32,363 bases of DNA from Bryobacterales bacterium (lineage in GTDB: Bacteria > Acidobacteriota > Terriglobia > Bryobacterales > UBA6623): assembly GCA_028819215.1 (NCBI GenBank), contig JAPPMG010000091.1, forward strand, positions 1-32,363, in the 5' to 3' direction. The position numbers and the translations under genes are program-made. Positions 16,460 through 26,941 of the stretch are shown piece by piece (position 1 is the first letter of the stretch; each line of letters begins with the position of its first letter). The notes beneath the pieces were generated by a model. It made no database searches. It saw nothing but the letters and a program-made list of their open reading frames with translations, and was not told where the DNA came from.

Positions 16460-17754
16460 TCAGGGCCAGCACCAGCGAGGGCAGCCTCGAGGGCATCTGC
16501 AGAGCGCGGCAGGCCCGTGCTCATCACGCGGCAGCCATCAACCGTTACCTCGACCATGTCCTCGATGCGGATGCCAATGCCTTCCTCGGGCAGGTACAAG
16601 CCAGGCTCGATGGCAAGCACCATGCCCGGTTCGAAGGCGCGGCCGGGCGGAGTCGGATCATGCACGTCCAGTCCAACATGGTGCCCGATGGCGTGCGGCA
16701 GATAGGGATCCGCGCCGCGCGGCGCCCGCCTGCGCAGGACGCGCTGGGCGATTGATTCGATGCTGCTCCGGGCTGGTCCGCTCAGCACAGAGCCGGGCTT
16801 GACGGCGTTCAGCGCCTGCTCGTGAGCTTCTAGCACTGCTTCGTACAGCTGGCGCTGCCTCTCACTGAACTGTCCGCTGACCGGGATGCTCCGCGTGATG
16901 TCGGCGGCATAGCGAGCCCGTTCGCCACCCGCATCGATGAGCAGCATCTGCCCGCTCTGCAAGCGGCCCGAGTTGCGCTGGTAGTGCAAGATCGTCGCAT
17001 GAGCCCCCGCGGCCACGATCGGCGCGAAAGCCAAGCGCTCGCAACCGGCGCGGAAAGCCCCTCCGATCAATCCGGCCGCAACGTCACGTTCGGTCGCCCC
17101 ATCGGCGACTTTGGCCCAAGCATCCCGGAATCCCACTTCGGTGGCTTCGATCGATGCTTGAATCAGGGCAATCTCGGCAGGCGACTTGACGCTGCGCAGT
17201 GCGGCCAGGGGAACTCGGATGTCGCGTGTCGGCTCGCTCCCAGCGGCTTCCACCAGACGTTCGTGGCGCGAGCGCGCTAGGGCGTCGTCCGCAGGCCTCG
17301 CTTCGGCCAGGCCAGCCAACCTGCCCCGATCCCGCAAGAGAGTGCTCAGGGTGGGACGGAACCTCGACTCGGTCAGGACTTCGGCAAATCCCAAGTGACC
17401 GGCATTCTCCGGCTGCAAGCTTGGTCCGGACCACTTACGGGAGCGACCAGCGGAGTCGGCCAAGAATAGGATCTCGCGATACGGCCGGCCGCCGTGAGCT
17501 GGGGCGATCAACAGGGCGGCGCCCGGCTCTTGATGTCCGGTGAGGTAGAAGAAGCTGCTCTGCTGGCGAAAGCCAGTAAAGCCGGATCGGCCCTCCGATT
17601 CGGTCGAGCCGAGCAGGGCAATGACACCGCGACCGATCGCCTCGGCCAGCGCTCGCCGACGCTCGGCGTATTCCCCGGCGCCAATCGGCCCGGCGGCCCG
17701 CGCGCAAGGCAGAGCCGCGCAGGCAGCCAAGAACGCCCTACGAGTCCGCAGCAA
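16456..17754 (-). CDS. Xaa-Pro aminopeptidase-like M24B metallopeptidase, exported
   Basis: An M24B pita-bread metallopeptidase. From TTG 17754 it has 432 residues and a twin-arginine-like signal (LLRTRRAFLAACAALPCARA), then an N-terminal creatinase-type domain (SSFFYLTGHQEPGAALLI). Metal ligands are visible as the two Asp of LLIDAGGERARYAADITRS, His in LPHAIGHHVGLDVHD, Glu in LAIEPGLYLP and Glu in GIRIEDMVEV. It would release N-terminal residues before proline, in the periplasm. An ATG at 17823 gives a 455-residue version but overlaps the divergent rnhA promoter and puts 23 odd residues before the signal. The TTG is preceded by TACGCT 6 bases upstream. Confidence 0.88.
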   Translation of the reverse strand: MLRTRRAFLAACAALPCARAAGPIGAGEYAERRRALAEAIGRGVIALLGSTESEGRSGFTGFRQQSSFFYLTGHQEPGAALLIAPAHGGRPYREILFLADSAGRSRKWSGPSLQPENAGHLGFAEVLTESRFRPTLSTLLRDRGRLAGLAEARPADDALARSRHERLVEAAGSEPTRDIRVPLAALRSVKSPAEIALIQASIEATEVGFRDAWAKVADGATERDVAAGLIGGAFRAGCERLAFAPIVAAGAHATILHYQRNSGRLQSGQMLLIDAGGERARYAADITRSIPVSGQFSERQRQLYEAVLEAHEQALNAVKPGSVLSGPARSSIESIAQRVLRRRAPRGADPYLPHAIGHHVGLDVHDPTPPGRAFEPGMVLAIEPGLYLPEEGIGIRIEDMVEVTVDGCRVMSTGLPRSADALEAALAGAGPD

Positions 17755-17825
17755 CCCATCAGCGTAGCCGAGGATGGAGCCGCGATCCGAATTGAATTGC
17801 GGCGCTATGATTGGGGGCAGCATCG

Positions 17826-18284
17826 ATGAAGAGCGTTCGGCTGGTCACCGACGGATCGTGCATCGGCAACCCCGGCCCCGGCGGCTGGGCGGTGATCCTT
17901 CGCTACAACAGGCACTCTCGCGAATTGAGCGGGGGAGAGGCCAAGACTACCAACAATCGGATGGAAATGACCGCGGTCGTGAAGGGCTTGCAGGCACTGC
18001 GCGAACCCTGCGCGGTCACTCTGGAGATTGATTCGGAGTACGTCAAGAACGGTGTGACGCGCTGGATGACGAAGTGGAAGCGCAATGGCTGGATGACGAC
18101 CACGAAGCAACCCGTAAAGAACCAGGACTTGTGGCAAGAACTGGAGGCCTCCTTGGCACCACACCAAGTGCGCTGGGTCTGGGTGAAGGGGCATTCCAAA
18201 CACAAGGACAACAACCGCTGCGACAAGCTTGCCAAGGCGGCGGCCCATAGCCAAGCATCGCAGCCGACGAGTCAGGACGGGTAG
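17826..18284 (+). CDS. rnhA: Ribonuclease HI
   Basis: A 152-residue RNase HI that cleaves the RNA strand of RNA-DNA hybrids, removing primers and R-loops. Active-site residues Asp9 (TDGSCIGNPGPGGW), Glu47 (NNRMEMTAV), Asp69 (IDSEYV), His123 (KGHSKHKDNN) and Asp133 (CDKLA) are all present at the usual spacing, along with the basic handle WMTKWKRNGW. ATG 17826 is chosen because GGGGG lies 7 bases upstream; a start at 17811 would add five residues. A TATGAT hexamer lies in the short divergent gap with the M24 peptidase gene. Confidence 0.96.
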   Translation: MKSVRLVTDGSCIGNPGPGGWAVILRYNRHSRELSGGEAKTTNNRMEMTAVVKGLQALREPCAVTLEIDSEYVKNGVTRWMTKWKRNGWMTTTKQPVKNQDLWQELEASLAPHQVRWVWVKGHSKHKDNNRCDKLAKAAAHSQASQPTSQDG

Positions 18285-18387
18285 GCCGAATTGATGTAGG
18301 GGCAGCCAGTGCCCTCTGAAGCGATCGGAAAGCGCGCTCTTGACTGGAAAAGCGTCGTTTCGTTCGAGTTGGATTCGGCCCCCTGCA

Positions 18388-18421
18388 GGTCTGATCGATC
18401 CGGCGGCCTGTCGTTCAGACC
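18388..18421 (-). terminator. Hairpin at the 3' end of the esterase gene, containing its stop codon
   Basis: GGTCTGA at 18388-18394 pairs perfectly with TCAGACC at 18415-18421 over a 20-base loop. The esterase stop codon (18415-18417) is in the stem. The rest of the 130-base gap after rnhA has a minor GGGCA-TGCCC hairpin (about 18300) and no gene. Confidence 0.35.
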
Positions 18422-19413
18422 CCTATCTCTGCTTGCAGAAATGCCACTGCCGCGGAATACGCCTTGTCCGATTCGGCGGAACTTGATCCGCCGATGCCGT
18501 GTTCGGCCCCTTCGAATGTCAGCAGTTCGTGCCGCACGCCGTGCCGGCGGAACTCCCCGGCCATGAGCGTCGACTGCTCGTAGGGTACATCCGTGTCGGC
18601 AGTGCCGTGCACCAGGAGCGTCGGGGGATAGTTCGGCGTGACGTTTTGCAACGGCATGTACGGGAGGAACATCTCGGCCTCTGACACTGGATCCCAGCCC
18701 GACACCTCCTTGGGCCAGATCCCGTGCTGCCTGCAGTGCTGGTAGAAGGCCCCTCCGTTGCCGTCGCGGTCGTCCGAATTCGAGATCGGGGGCCCGCTTA
18801 CCTGCGCCAGCGCCTGCTCGCGCGTCATGACGATCCTGTGGTGGCGATCGTGGGGGCTCGGTGTCGAGTACCACGGTCCAATCAGATCTCCATAGCCCCA
18901 GAACGACACCAAGGCCTGCGGGCGCGGATCTACCCGGTATCCGGTGGTCAGCGTCAGGTATCCGCCGGCCGATGAACCCAGGACCGCGACCCGATCCGGA
19001 TCGGCTCGGAAGAGGTCGGAGCCCTGGCCGCGAATCCAATTGAAGGCGTCCTCGACATCCTCGATGATGGCGGGCAGCTTGGTTTCCGGTGCCAGGCGGT
19101 AGTCGATGGACACGACGGCGAAGCCGGCTTCGATCAGCCGGTCCATCAGGGGTCGCGGGACGCCCTGGCGACGGCCCATGATCAAGGCACCGCCGTGAAT
19201 CCAGACCGCAACTGGCCGCACCCGATCGTCCTGAGCGACGTGCACGTCCGCCCGGATTGCGAGGCCATCGGCTGACTTGTAGGTGTGCGTCGTGATCTGC
19301 GCCTGCGATCGAGACTGGCGGCACCCTGCGCTGGCCCCGATTGCCGCAAGAGTGCAGAGGAAGTCTCGCCGACTGCCCGTGGTTTGCTTAGACGCACCGG
19401 GAAAAGGCGACAT
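18415..19413 (-). CDS. Alpha/beta hydrolase (HSL-type esterase), Tat lipoprotein-like
   Basis: A 332-residue hydrolase with a twin-arginine signal (GSRRDFLCTLAAIGASAGC), where Cys31 in ASAGC could be a lipobox cysteine, so it is probably exported and perhaps lipid-anchored. The HSL-family oxyanion motif is VWIHGGALIMG, the nucleophile elbow is GSSAGGY, and the acid and base are in HGTADTDVP and GAEHGIGG. It would cleave carboxylic esters; the substrate is unknown. TAGAAT lies 9 bases before the ATG with no Shine-Dalgarno sequence. Confidence 0.88.
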   Translation of the reverse strand: MSPFPGASKQTTGSRRDFLCTLAAIGASAGCRQSRSQAQITTHTYKSADGLAIRADVHVAQDDRVRPVAVWIHGGALIMGRRQGVPRPLMDRLIEAGFAVVSIDYRLAPETKLPAIIEDVEDAFNWIRGQGSDLFRADPDRVAVLGSSAGGYLTLTTGYRVDPRPQALVSFWGYGDLIGPWYSTPSPHDRHHRIVMTREQALAQVSGPPISNSDDRDGNGGAFYQHCRQHGIWPKEVSGWDPVSEAEMFLPYMPLQNVTPNYPPTLLVHGTADTDVPYEQSTLMAGEFRRHGVRHELLTFEGAEHGIGGSSSAESDKAYSAAVAFLQAEIGV

Positions 19414-19422
19414 GGCGATTGG

Positions 19423-19428
19423 ATTCTA
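19423..19428 (-). promoter_or_regulatory. -10-like TAGAAT next to the esterase start
   Basis: TAGAAT on the minus strand, 9 bases before the ATG, again without a Shine-Dalgarno sequence. It is one of the better examples of the leaderless-type layout in this window. Confidence 0.35.
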
Positions 19429-19530
19429 CGACATTGGCCAATGACTGAAGATCAGCCAATCCCACCATCGACGGGCAATCCCAGCATCCGCGAAGGCTCT
19501 GCGGGCGTATCGTAATATGTATTTCAGATC

Positions 19531-20196
19531 GTGTCGCGGCAATTCGCATCGCTGCTCGTGAGGCTGGCCAACGGCGTGAGCTTGGTGCGGCTCGCCTTGG
19601 CACCGGTCATCGTCCTGCTGATCTGGAAGTCCAGCAACAGCGAGGCTTCGCGGTACGCAGCATTCTGGCTGGTCGTGGGCCTGCATCTCAGCGACATGGT
19701 GGACGGCTACCTCGCACGCAAGGGCACCCGCCGACTGGCAGTACGCAACGATTTCGGCGAGGTCATCGACCCGATCGCGGACAAGATGTATCTGGGCGCA
19801 GCATTCATCACGCTCGCCCTGACGAACCAGATCGCCGCATGGGTCGCGCTGCTGGTGGTTGCGCGTGATATCGGAATTCTCGGCGGCTGGTCATTCATCT
19901 ACAAGCGCTACGGCATCAGGCTGCTCCCCAACACGCTGGGTAAGATCACCGATGCCAGCCTGGCCGTGCTGCTGGGCGTCGTGCTGCTGAGATGGGATGG
20001 CGGCGCGGTCGAGGCGCTGACACCGATGGTGGCCCTGCTGGTGGTGGCTTCGGGCGGCTCCTACGCCCGTCTGGCCGCCCGGAGCGCCTCGGCGGTGACA
20101 ATCCGCCGCCTGCGCGCGCTGGCCGTCGCGAGGCGCCAAGAGCGCGTGCGGGCCGCCAAGACCCGCATCAAGGGCGGCGTCGGCATGACGCCGTAA
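19531..20196 (+). CDS. CDP-alcohol phosphatidyltransferase (PgsA-like)
   Basis: A 221-residue membrane enzyme that transfers a phosphatidyl group from CDP-diacylglycerol to an alcohol, in the PgsA/PssA family. The signature has Asp55, Asp58-Gly59 and Ala-Arg (LSDMVDGYLAR), then Gly76, Asp80 and Asp84 (FGEVIDPIADK). The spacer between the two halves is 12 residues, longer than the usual 8-9. Four to six hydrophobic segments follow, and the C-terminus is a basic tail (RRLRALAVARRQERVRAAKT). The start is GTG. The substrate (glycerol phosphate, inositol phosphate or other) cannot be told from the sequence. Confidence 0.88.
   Translation: MSRQFASLLVRLANGVSLVRLALAPVIVLLIWKSSNSEASRYAAFWLVVGLHLSDMVDGYLARKGTRRLAVRNDFGEVIDPIADKMYLGAAFITLALTNQIAAWVALLVVARDIGILGGWSFIYKRYGIRLLPNTLGKITDASLAVLLGVVLLRWDGGAVEALTPMVALLVVASGGSYARLAARSASAVTIRRLRALAVARRQERVRAAKTRIKGGVGMTP
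20175..20193 (+). terminator. Hairpin at the 3' end of the phosphatidyltransferase gene
   Basis: CGGCGTC (20175-20181) pairs perfectly with GACGCCG (20187-20193) over GGCAT, ending just before the TAA. There is no U-tract. The convergent neighbour ends 16 bases further on. Confidence 0.4.
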
Positions 20197-20211
20197 CAGC
20201 CGAAGCCGCGA

Positions 20212-21238
20212 TCACTCCTCGGGCAGACGCCGTTGGCCACCGGGTCTGTCAATGCCGAGCCGCTGCATATCCGGTCCTTCCGGCGCTGCCAGGATCGAGT
20301 CCGGCGCCACGCGCCCGGCAAGCCGGCGCGTGCCTGCCACCAACACTCCGCCAACGATCATCAGCACCGCAAGTATGCCGCACAGGATGAAGGTGTCCAG
20401 GATGATGTTGGCCAAGCTGTCGTGGCGTTCGGGATCCTCGACATGCTGCGTCACCTCGGCGCGGTAGCGCACGCGAGCTAGCAAGAGCTGCGCCGCGTCG
20501 GGCGCCTGCTGACCGAACGCGACCGCTATCAGCGGACCGTCCTGCTTGGCCAGCCAGCCGTCGATCTGCTGAAACGCTTCCACCTGTCCGCGAGCGATCG
20601 GATTGGACGGATAGCTCCAAATGATCATCGGGAGCTCGCCGGCGTCCGTGACGAACCTCCCGTAGTAGCCCTCGGGGGAAAAGTGGAACCCGACCACGGA
20701 CGGCGTCAGGTCCGGGGCAAGCCGCTCCAGCGAGACCGGCCCCAAGATGAGCCGTCCCGTGCCCGGCAAGAGCGCATCGGCAGGGACGTACTGCAGCACT
20801 GGCGGGTCAGGGGTCGGCTTGGGGCGCGGCAGATAGGCCAATGCGAGTTCGACGTCTTCCTCGTCGGGCGGATCGCCGCGCATGGACACCACGTAATTGG
20901 CGAACTGTATCACGGTCAAGTCGCCCTTCTCCACGGCCCGCTCCCCGCGCTCCACCGCTATGCCATCGTGCGGGCGGATCCACGCATAGGCGGCAACCGC
21001 CCCGGTGTCGTCGTAAAACTGCAGCGCTCGGAAGATGACTGACTGTCCGTCCGGGGTGCGATATTCCGCCTCTTCGGCCTCTTCCAGGCCGAACTCCCGA
21101 AGCACCGCCAAGTCCGCGGGTTCGAACGAGCGCAGCGCGAGCCTCTCGAACGGACCGAGGGCCTCGTGCAGCATCTCGGCAGCCACGGGCGCAGCTGCAG
21201 CTAGCGCCAGAGTCAGCAACAAGGCGGGGCGGACCGCC

Positions 21239-21258
<20 letters not shown>
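20212..21258 (-). CDS. Secreted DUF6599-like protein with C-terminal membrane helix
   Basis: About 348 residues from GTG 21258: signal peptide (KAVRPALLLTLALAAAAPVA), an extracytoplasmic domain with AYAWIRPHDGI, VIQFANYVVSM and GFHFSPEGYYGRFV, then one transmembrane helix near the C-terminus (TFILCGILAVLMIVGGVLVA) and a basic cytoplasmic tail. The layout and motifs resemble DUF6599 proteins known from Acidobacteriota; the function is unknown and the family call is from memory. GTG 21258 is favoured because AGAGG lies 4 bases upstream and the signal then begins cleanly. The gene overlaps the 3' end of secA by 20 bases and is likely translationally linked to it. Confidence 0.7.
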
Positions 21259-24055
<2,797 letters not shown>

Positions 24056-24063
24056 CGATAGGC

Positions 24064-24091
24064 GGCGCCTGAAGCGCCAATTTCCATTGTA
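24064..24091 (-). promoter_or_regulatory. secA leader: TACAAT element and hairpin next to the start codon
   Basis: On the minus strand TACAAT (24086-24091) is followed by a hairpin of GGCGC-TTCAG-GCGCC (24064-24078), which ends 8 bases before the ATG. No Shine-Dalgarno sequence is visible between hairpin and start. The hairpin could limit ribosome access, but this is inferred. Confidence 0.35.
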
Positions 24092-24179
24092 GTCTTGGCA
24101 CGCTGCGCCTAAGCCTGGGCAGAGTTGCTTCGTCCAGAAGCTGCGTAATCTACGCGAGCGGCTCCCAGCCCCCGGAAAG

Positions 24180-24248
24180 CCGCCAGGACCCTGGCGGGGC
24201 CGGCCAAGAGCGATTGCCGGATCGTCGAAACGATCGCCACGGCCGGCC
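24180..24248. other. Dyad-rich structured segment upstream of the sulfatase remnant
   Basis: Three nested symmetries occur in 69 bases. CCGCCAGG-AC-CCTGGCGG is at 24180-24197, a perfect palindrome. Two GGCCGGCC blocks (24198-24205 and 24241-24248) could pair with each other. They enclose GATCGT-CGAA-ACGATC (24220-24235), a perfect hairpin with a tetraloop. It could be a structured RNA leader, a repressor site or a bidirectional terminator. I do not recognise it as a known element. Confidence 0.3.
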
Positions 24249-24316
24249 AGGGGCCGCTGTTCCGCGAATCGACGCATCGAGTCAGCGTGACCAAGTAACA
24301 GACCTGGCTCGCGCTC

Positions 24317-24798
24317 GTGGCGTGCTTGCTCGCACCAATCCAGACGGTCGCCGCCAAGCCGGACATTCCGTTCATCGCCATTGACGACCTCAACGACTGG
24401 ATCGGCCCGCTGGGCGGTCACCCGCAAGCGAACACACCCAACATCGACCGCCTCGCCGAGCGGGGATGACCTTCGCGAACGCGCATGTCACGGCATCGCT
24501 GTGCAACCCGTCGCGCGCGTCTCTGATGAGCGGGATGCTGCCGTCGGCCTTCGGCGTTTACCTCAACAACCAAGACTGGCGGGCAGCTCCTCTGCTGCGA
24601 GGCAAGCCCGTGCTCCCACGCTTCCTGCGGAACGACGGCTACCGGACGCTTGGCGGCGGCAAGCAGTTTCATGCTGCGACGCTCATTCCGATACAGTTCT
24701 ATGGCCTGCTGCCGCGACGCGGATTCGACGACTACTGCCCGGCTCCGAACCGGCAGCTTCCGGACGAGATCCGCCCTCCGGCGCGTCCGCTCTTCTGA
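24317..24798 (+). pseudogene. Frameshifted, truncated sulfatase
   Basis: The N-terminal third of a formylglycine-type sulfatase. Frame 1 (24317-24469) gives a signal peptide (VACLLAPIQTVAAKPD) then the metal-binding start FIAIDDLNDWIGPLGGHPQA and NTPNIDRLAERG. Reading then stops at TGA 24467. The frame beginning with ATG 24466 continues seamlessly with MTFANAHVTASLCNPSRASL; CNPSR is the cysteine-type sulfatase site modified to formylglycine. The G run CGGGGATG has apparently lost one base. The second frame runs GYRTLGGGKQFHAAT and RRGFDDYCP, then ends at 24798; the remaining two thirds of a normal sulfatase are absent. The IS630-type element starts about 190 bases further on. Confidence 0.8.
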
Positions 24799-24852
24799 TT
24801 GAGCGCGAACGCGAAATGCCGTTCTTAGACACGCTGGCACGGCTCTGCCGGT

Positions 24853-24872
24853 GCTGACAGGCGTGTGTCAGC
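24853..24872. other. Hairpin between the sulfatase remnant and the IS element
   Basis: GCTGACA (24853-24859) pairs perfectly with TGTCAGC (24866-24872) over a 6-base loop. It sits in the noncoding stretch 24799-24986, in which I see no other feature. Confidence 0.3.
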
Positions 24873-24986
24873 GGTGCAGCGCGAATGACGCCTCCGGCGT
24901 TGGCGCGGCTGGTTTCCTGCGCCGAGTCGTCGAGAATCGCGATCTTCCAGTGTGGAAACGCAGTTGTGCGGTCGACAGCAGTACCA

Positions 24987-25028
24987 TGTATCATATAAAT
25001 ATTCGTATTTGATGGTAGACTGACGGGA
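24987..25028 (+). repeat. Left inverted repeat of the IS630-type element
   Basis: Blocks TGTATCA, TTCGTATTT, GGTAGA, TGA and GGGA are in the same order and at the same spacing as the right repeat (26548-26589, inverted). Ungapped hand alignment gives 33 of 42 identical. The sequence is much more AT-rich than the surroundings. Confidence 0.55.
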
Positions 25029-25046
25029 GCCTAAGGAAGGGTTCCC

Positions 25047-25609
25047 ATGGCGCCAAGGTATCGGGTCGCGCTGGAGGCCGCCGAGCGGGAGGAACTGCTG
25101 GCGCTGACGCGCAATGGCAAGACACCGAGCAGGGTGTTTGTCAGTGCTCGAGCCCTGCTGTTGTGCGATCAAGGGCCGCACGGGCCGGCGTGGACGGTCG
25201 CCACTACGGCGGAGGCCCTGGGGGTGACGGCGCGCACGATCGAGCACATCAAGCGGCGCTTCGCCGAGCTGGGGCTGGAGGCAGCGCTGCGGCGCGCGCC
25301 CCGGCAGCGCAAGCCGCGGGCGGTGACGTTCGACGGTGCCTTCGAGGGCCGCCTGATTGCACTGGCTTGCTCGGAGGCACCCTCCGGGCGGAGCCGCTGG
25401 ACGGTCCGTCTGTTGGCGGAAAAAGCCATGGAACTGGGCTTGGCACCGAGCATCTCGCCGATGACCGTGCAGCGGATCTTGAAAAAAACGAACTCAAGCC
25501 TCACTTGAAGAAGTACTGGCGGATCCCGCCGTGCGGCAGCGCGGCATTCGTGGCGTACATGAAAGATGTCCTCGTGGTCGCACGGGCGGTGAGCGGTCCT
25601 GAGCCATGA
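25047..25609 (+). pseudogene. Truncated IS630-family transposase with an A7 frame change
   Basis: Frame 1 from ATG 25047 (Shine-Dalgarno AAGGAAGG) gives 153 residues: the helix-turn-helix of the IS630 family (TAEALGVTARTIEHIKRRFA), linker QRKPRAVTFDG and SGRSRWTVRLLAEKAMELGL, ending at ILKKTNSSLT. At GAAAAAAAC (about 25481-25489) the -1 frame picks up the family sequence ILKKNELKPHLKKYW and RIPPCGSAAFVAYMKDVL, then ends at TGA 25607. The frame change could be programmed slippage on A7 or an indel. Everything beyond the first linker to the DDE catalytic core is missing; the last residues no longer match the family. Confidence 0.75.
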
Positions 25610-25661
25610 CAACAGAGCGGCAACTCTCGCAATCGCCAGGGCTTGCCAGACCCGATCGGGA

Positions 25662-26480
25662 CTATTTGCGACGTCGCTTCTGATCGAGCATCCAAGCGAT
25701 AACTTCGGGGTCTTCGTACACACGCCTTGCGATGGCGTGTCCTACGCCCGCAAACTCCGTATAGCGCGGGTTGCCAGAGTTGCCTTGGATCGCGGCGACC
25801 ATTCGTTTGGCCAGAGGTGCCGTGCTGATGTGGTCCGTTTCGCCCTGAAACAGCCATACACCCATCTTGGCCAGCACAGGGGCGTCTCCAAGCACGATCG
25901 TGGCAGAGCCGGAGACCGACGCGACGGCGGCAATCCGCTCGGGATGGAGCGCGGCGTATCGGATAGACCCCTCTCCACCCATCGAAGAGCCCGTGATCAC
26001 CACTCTGTCCTGATCGACCGCGAATTCCGCAATGACCGCATCAATCAACGAGGTCATGTGATCCTCTGCATCGGGGACCGGATCGCGCCCGTGACGATCA
26101 AGGCGCCAGCTGGACTGCACGGGGTTCGCTGGCATGGGAGACCAGATCTTGCCCACCGGGCACCGCGGAAAGGCTACGAGTGCCGGAAACCGCTCGGGGT
26201 GCTTGCGGACGTGCTGTACAAGAGGCTGCCTGTTGAAGCGCTCGGTGAGAGCATTCCCGTTGTTGTCGCCGTTCCCTCCTCCACCATGAAGGAAGACGAT
26301 CAGCGGCCATCTCTTCGAGTCGTCGTAGTCCGGCGGCACGAATAACGCTGCCGTACGCTCCGCGCCCTCCACCGTGAATCCGAAGTTCACGAAACCCGTG
26401 TTGGCGGATTCGTTATCAGCAGCGTGAGCGCCGGCGCCCATCAACGCCAACAACACTGGAACAGCGAGGTTGCTTCTCAT
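25662..26480 (-). CDS. Secreted alpha/beta hydrolase (PHB-depolymerase/feruloyl-esterase-like)
   Basis: 272 residues with a clear signal peptide (MRSNLAVPVLLALMGAGAHA). The alpha/beta hydrolase core shows WPLIVFLHGGGGNGDN, the nucleophile elbow GSSMGGEGS, the acid in FQGETDHIS and the base in GVGHAIAR, with AFPRCPVGKIWSP between. It resembles the LpqC/PHB-depolymerase-type esterases acting on polymers or feruloyl esters; the substrate is unknown. ATG 26480 is chosen over 26519 because AGAGG lies 5 bases upstream and the signal peptide begins there. It occupies the middle of an IS630-type element on the opposite strand to the transposase fragment, and seems intact. Confidence 0.82.
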   Translation of the reverse strand: MRSNLAVPVLLALMGAGAHAADNESANTGFVNFGFTVEGAERTAALFVPPDYDDSKRWPLIVFLHGGGGNGDNNGNALTERFNRQPLVQHVRKHPERFPALVAFPRCPVGKIWSPMPANPVQSSWRLDRHGRDPVPDAEDHMTSLIDAVIAEFAVDQDRVVITGSSMGGEGSIRYAALHPERIAAVASVSGSATIVLGDAPVLAKMGVWLFQGETDHISTAPLAKRMVAAIQGNSGNPRYTEFAGVGHAIARRVYEDPEVIAWMLDQKRRRK

Positions 26481-26547
26481 GGTTGCCTCTTCGATCGGCC
26501 TGCTAGCGTGACCCGACACCGTGGTGGCATGGAGCCCCTCGTCAAGT

Positions 26548-26589
26548 TCCCATCATTCTACCGCTAAATACGAAAATCTAGTTGATACA
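26548..26589 (-). repeat. Right inverted repeat of the IS630-type element
   Basis: Reverse complement of the left repeat pattern: TCCC, TCA, TCTACC, AAATACGAA and TGATACA in mirrored order, 68-109 bases upstream of the hydrolase start. The left copy lies only 19-60 bases from the transposase start, so a shared promoter would have to sit at different distances; IS ends are the simpler reading. Confidence 0.5.
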
Positions 26590-26667
26590 ATTTTCCGGGT
26601 GGTCGCGGCGATATCGGTCGCATAAGCGACCGCAGCGACGATAGGATCGATGCGAGAGGAGAGTGCC

Positions 26668-26901
26668 ATGAAGGTGATAAGCAGAGGCCTGGGGAACGCG
26701 GCGCTAGGCGGGGCCGCGATTCGGCCGGCGCCCGCCGCAGCACAGCAGCTGTCCCACCGGGATCGCTTGGTTCCAGGCACGGAAGCGCCGGGGGCGAAGG
26801 AGTGGACGGACCGGCCCGACACGGCGCCCCTTCAGCTGGCAGCGGCGGATCCATTTGCAACGGGCTCCGGAATCGGAATCGGGCATCGCTTCCCGCCGTA
26901 G
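26668..26901 (+). CDS. Short unrecognised reading frame, possibly a gene remnant
   Basis: 77 codons from ATG 26668, preceded by GAGAGGAGAG. The start MKVISRGLGNAALGGAAIRP looks like a weak or degraded export signal, then low-complexity polar sequence ending in GSGIGIGHRFPP. After its TAG the same frame continues plausibly (EQEVVDFYRGEPLRAAIRRA) to a TGA near 26979, inside the 3' end of the DinB gene. I recognise no family. It begins just outside the right IS repeat and may be a decayed gene. A TACAAT at about 26586-26591 could have been its promoter. Confidence 0.25.
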   Translation: MKVISRGLGNAALGGAAIRPAPAAAQQLSHRDRLVPGTEAPGAKEWTDRPDTAPLQLAAADPFATGSGIGIGHRFPP

Positions 26902-26941
26902 CCTGAGCAGGAGGTTGTTGACTTCTATCGCGGAGAGCCGC

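Larger units (their letters stand above)
24987..26589. mobile_element. Remodelled IS630-type element carrying a hydrolase gene
   Basis: A 1.6-kb segment bounded by a 42-base imperfect inverted repeat. It contains the first two-fifths of an IS630-family transposase on the plus strand and a complete secreted alpha/beta hydrolase gene on the minus strand in the place of the transposase's catalytic 3' half. A normal IS630 element is about 1.1-1.2 kb with one transposase reading frame. The left repeat lies about 20 bases before the transposase start, as expected for an IS end. Without the DDE domain it cannot move itself, but could be mobilised in trans. Target TA duplications could not be confirmed. 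Confidence 0.5.

Noticed and set aside
24056..24427. N-terminal extension of SecA from an upstream ATG at 24427.
   Set aside because: The extension covers the sulfatase signal region on the other strand, a TACAAT promoter element and hairpins. The true SecA N-terminus MFETLLAKVFG begins at 24055.
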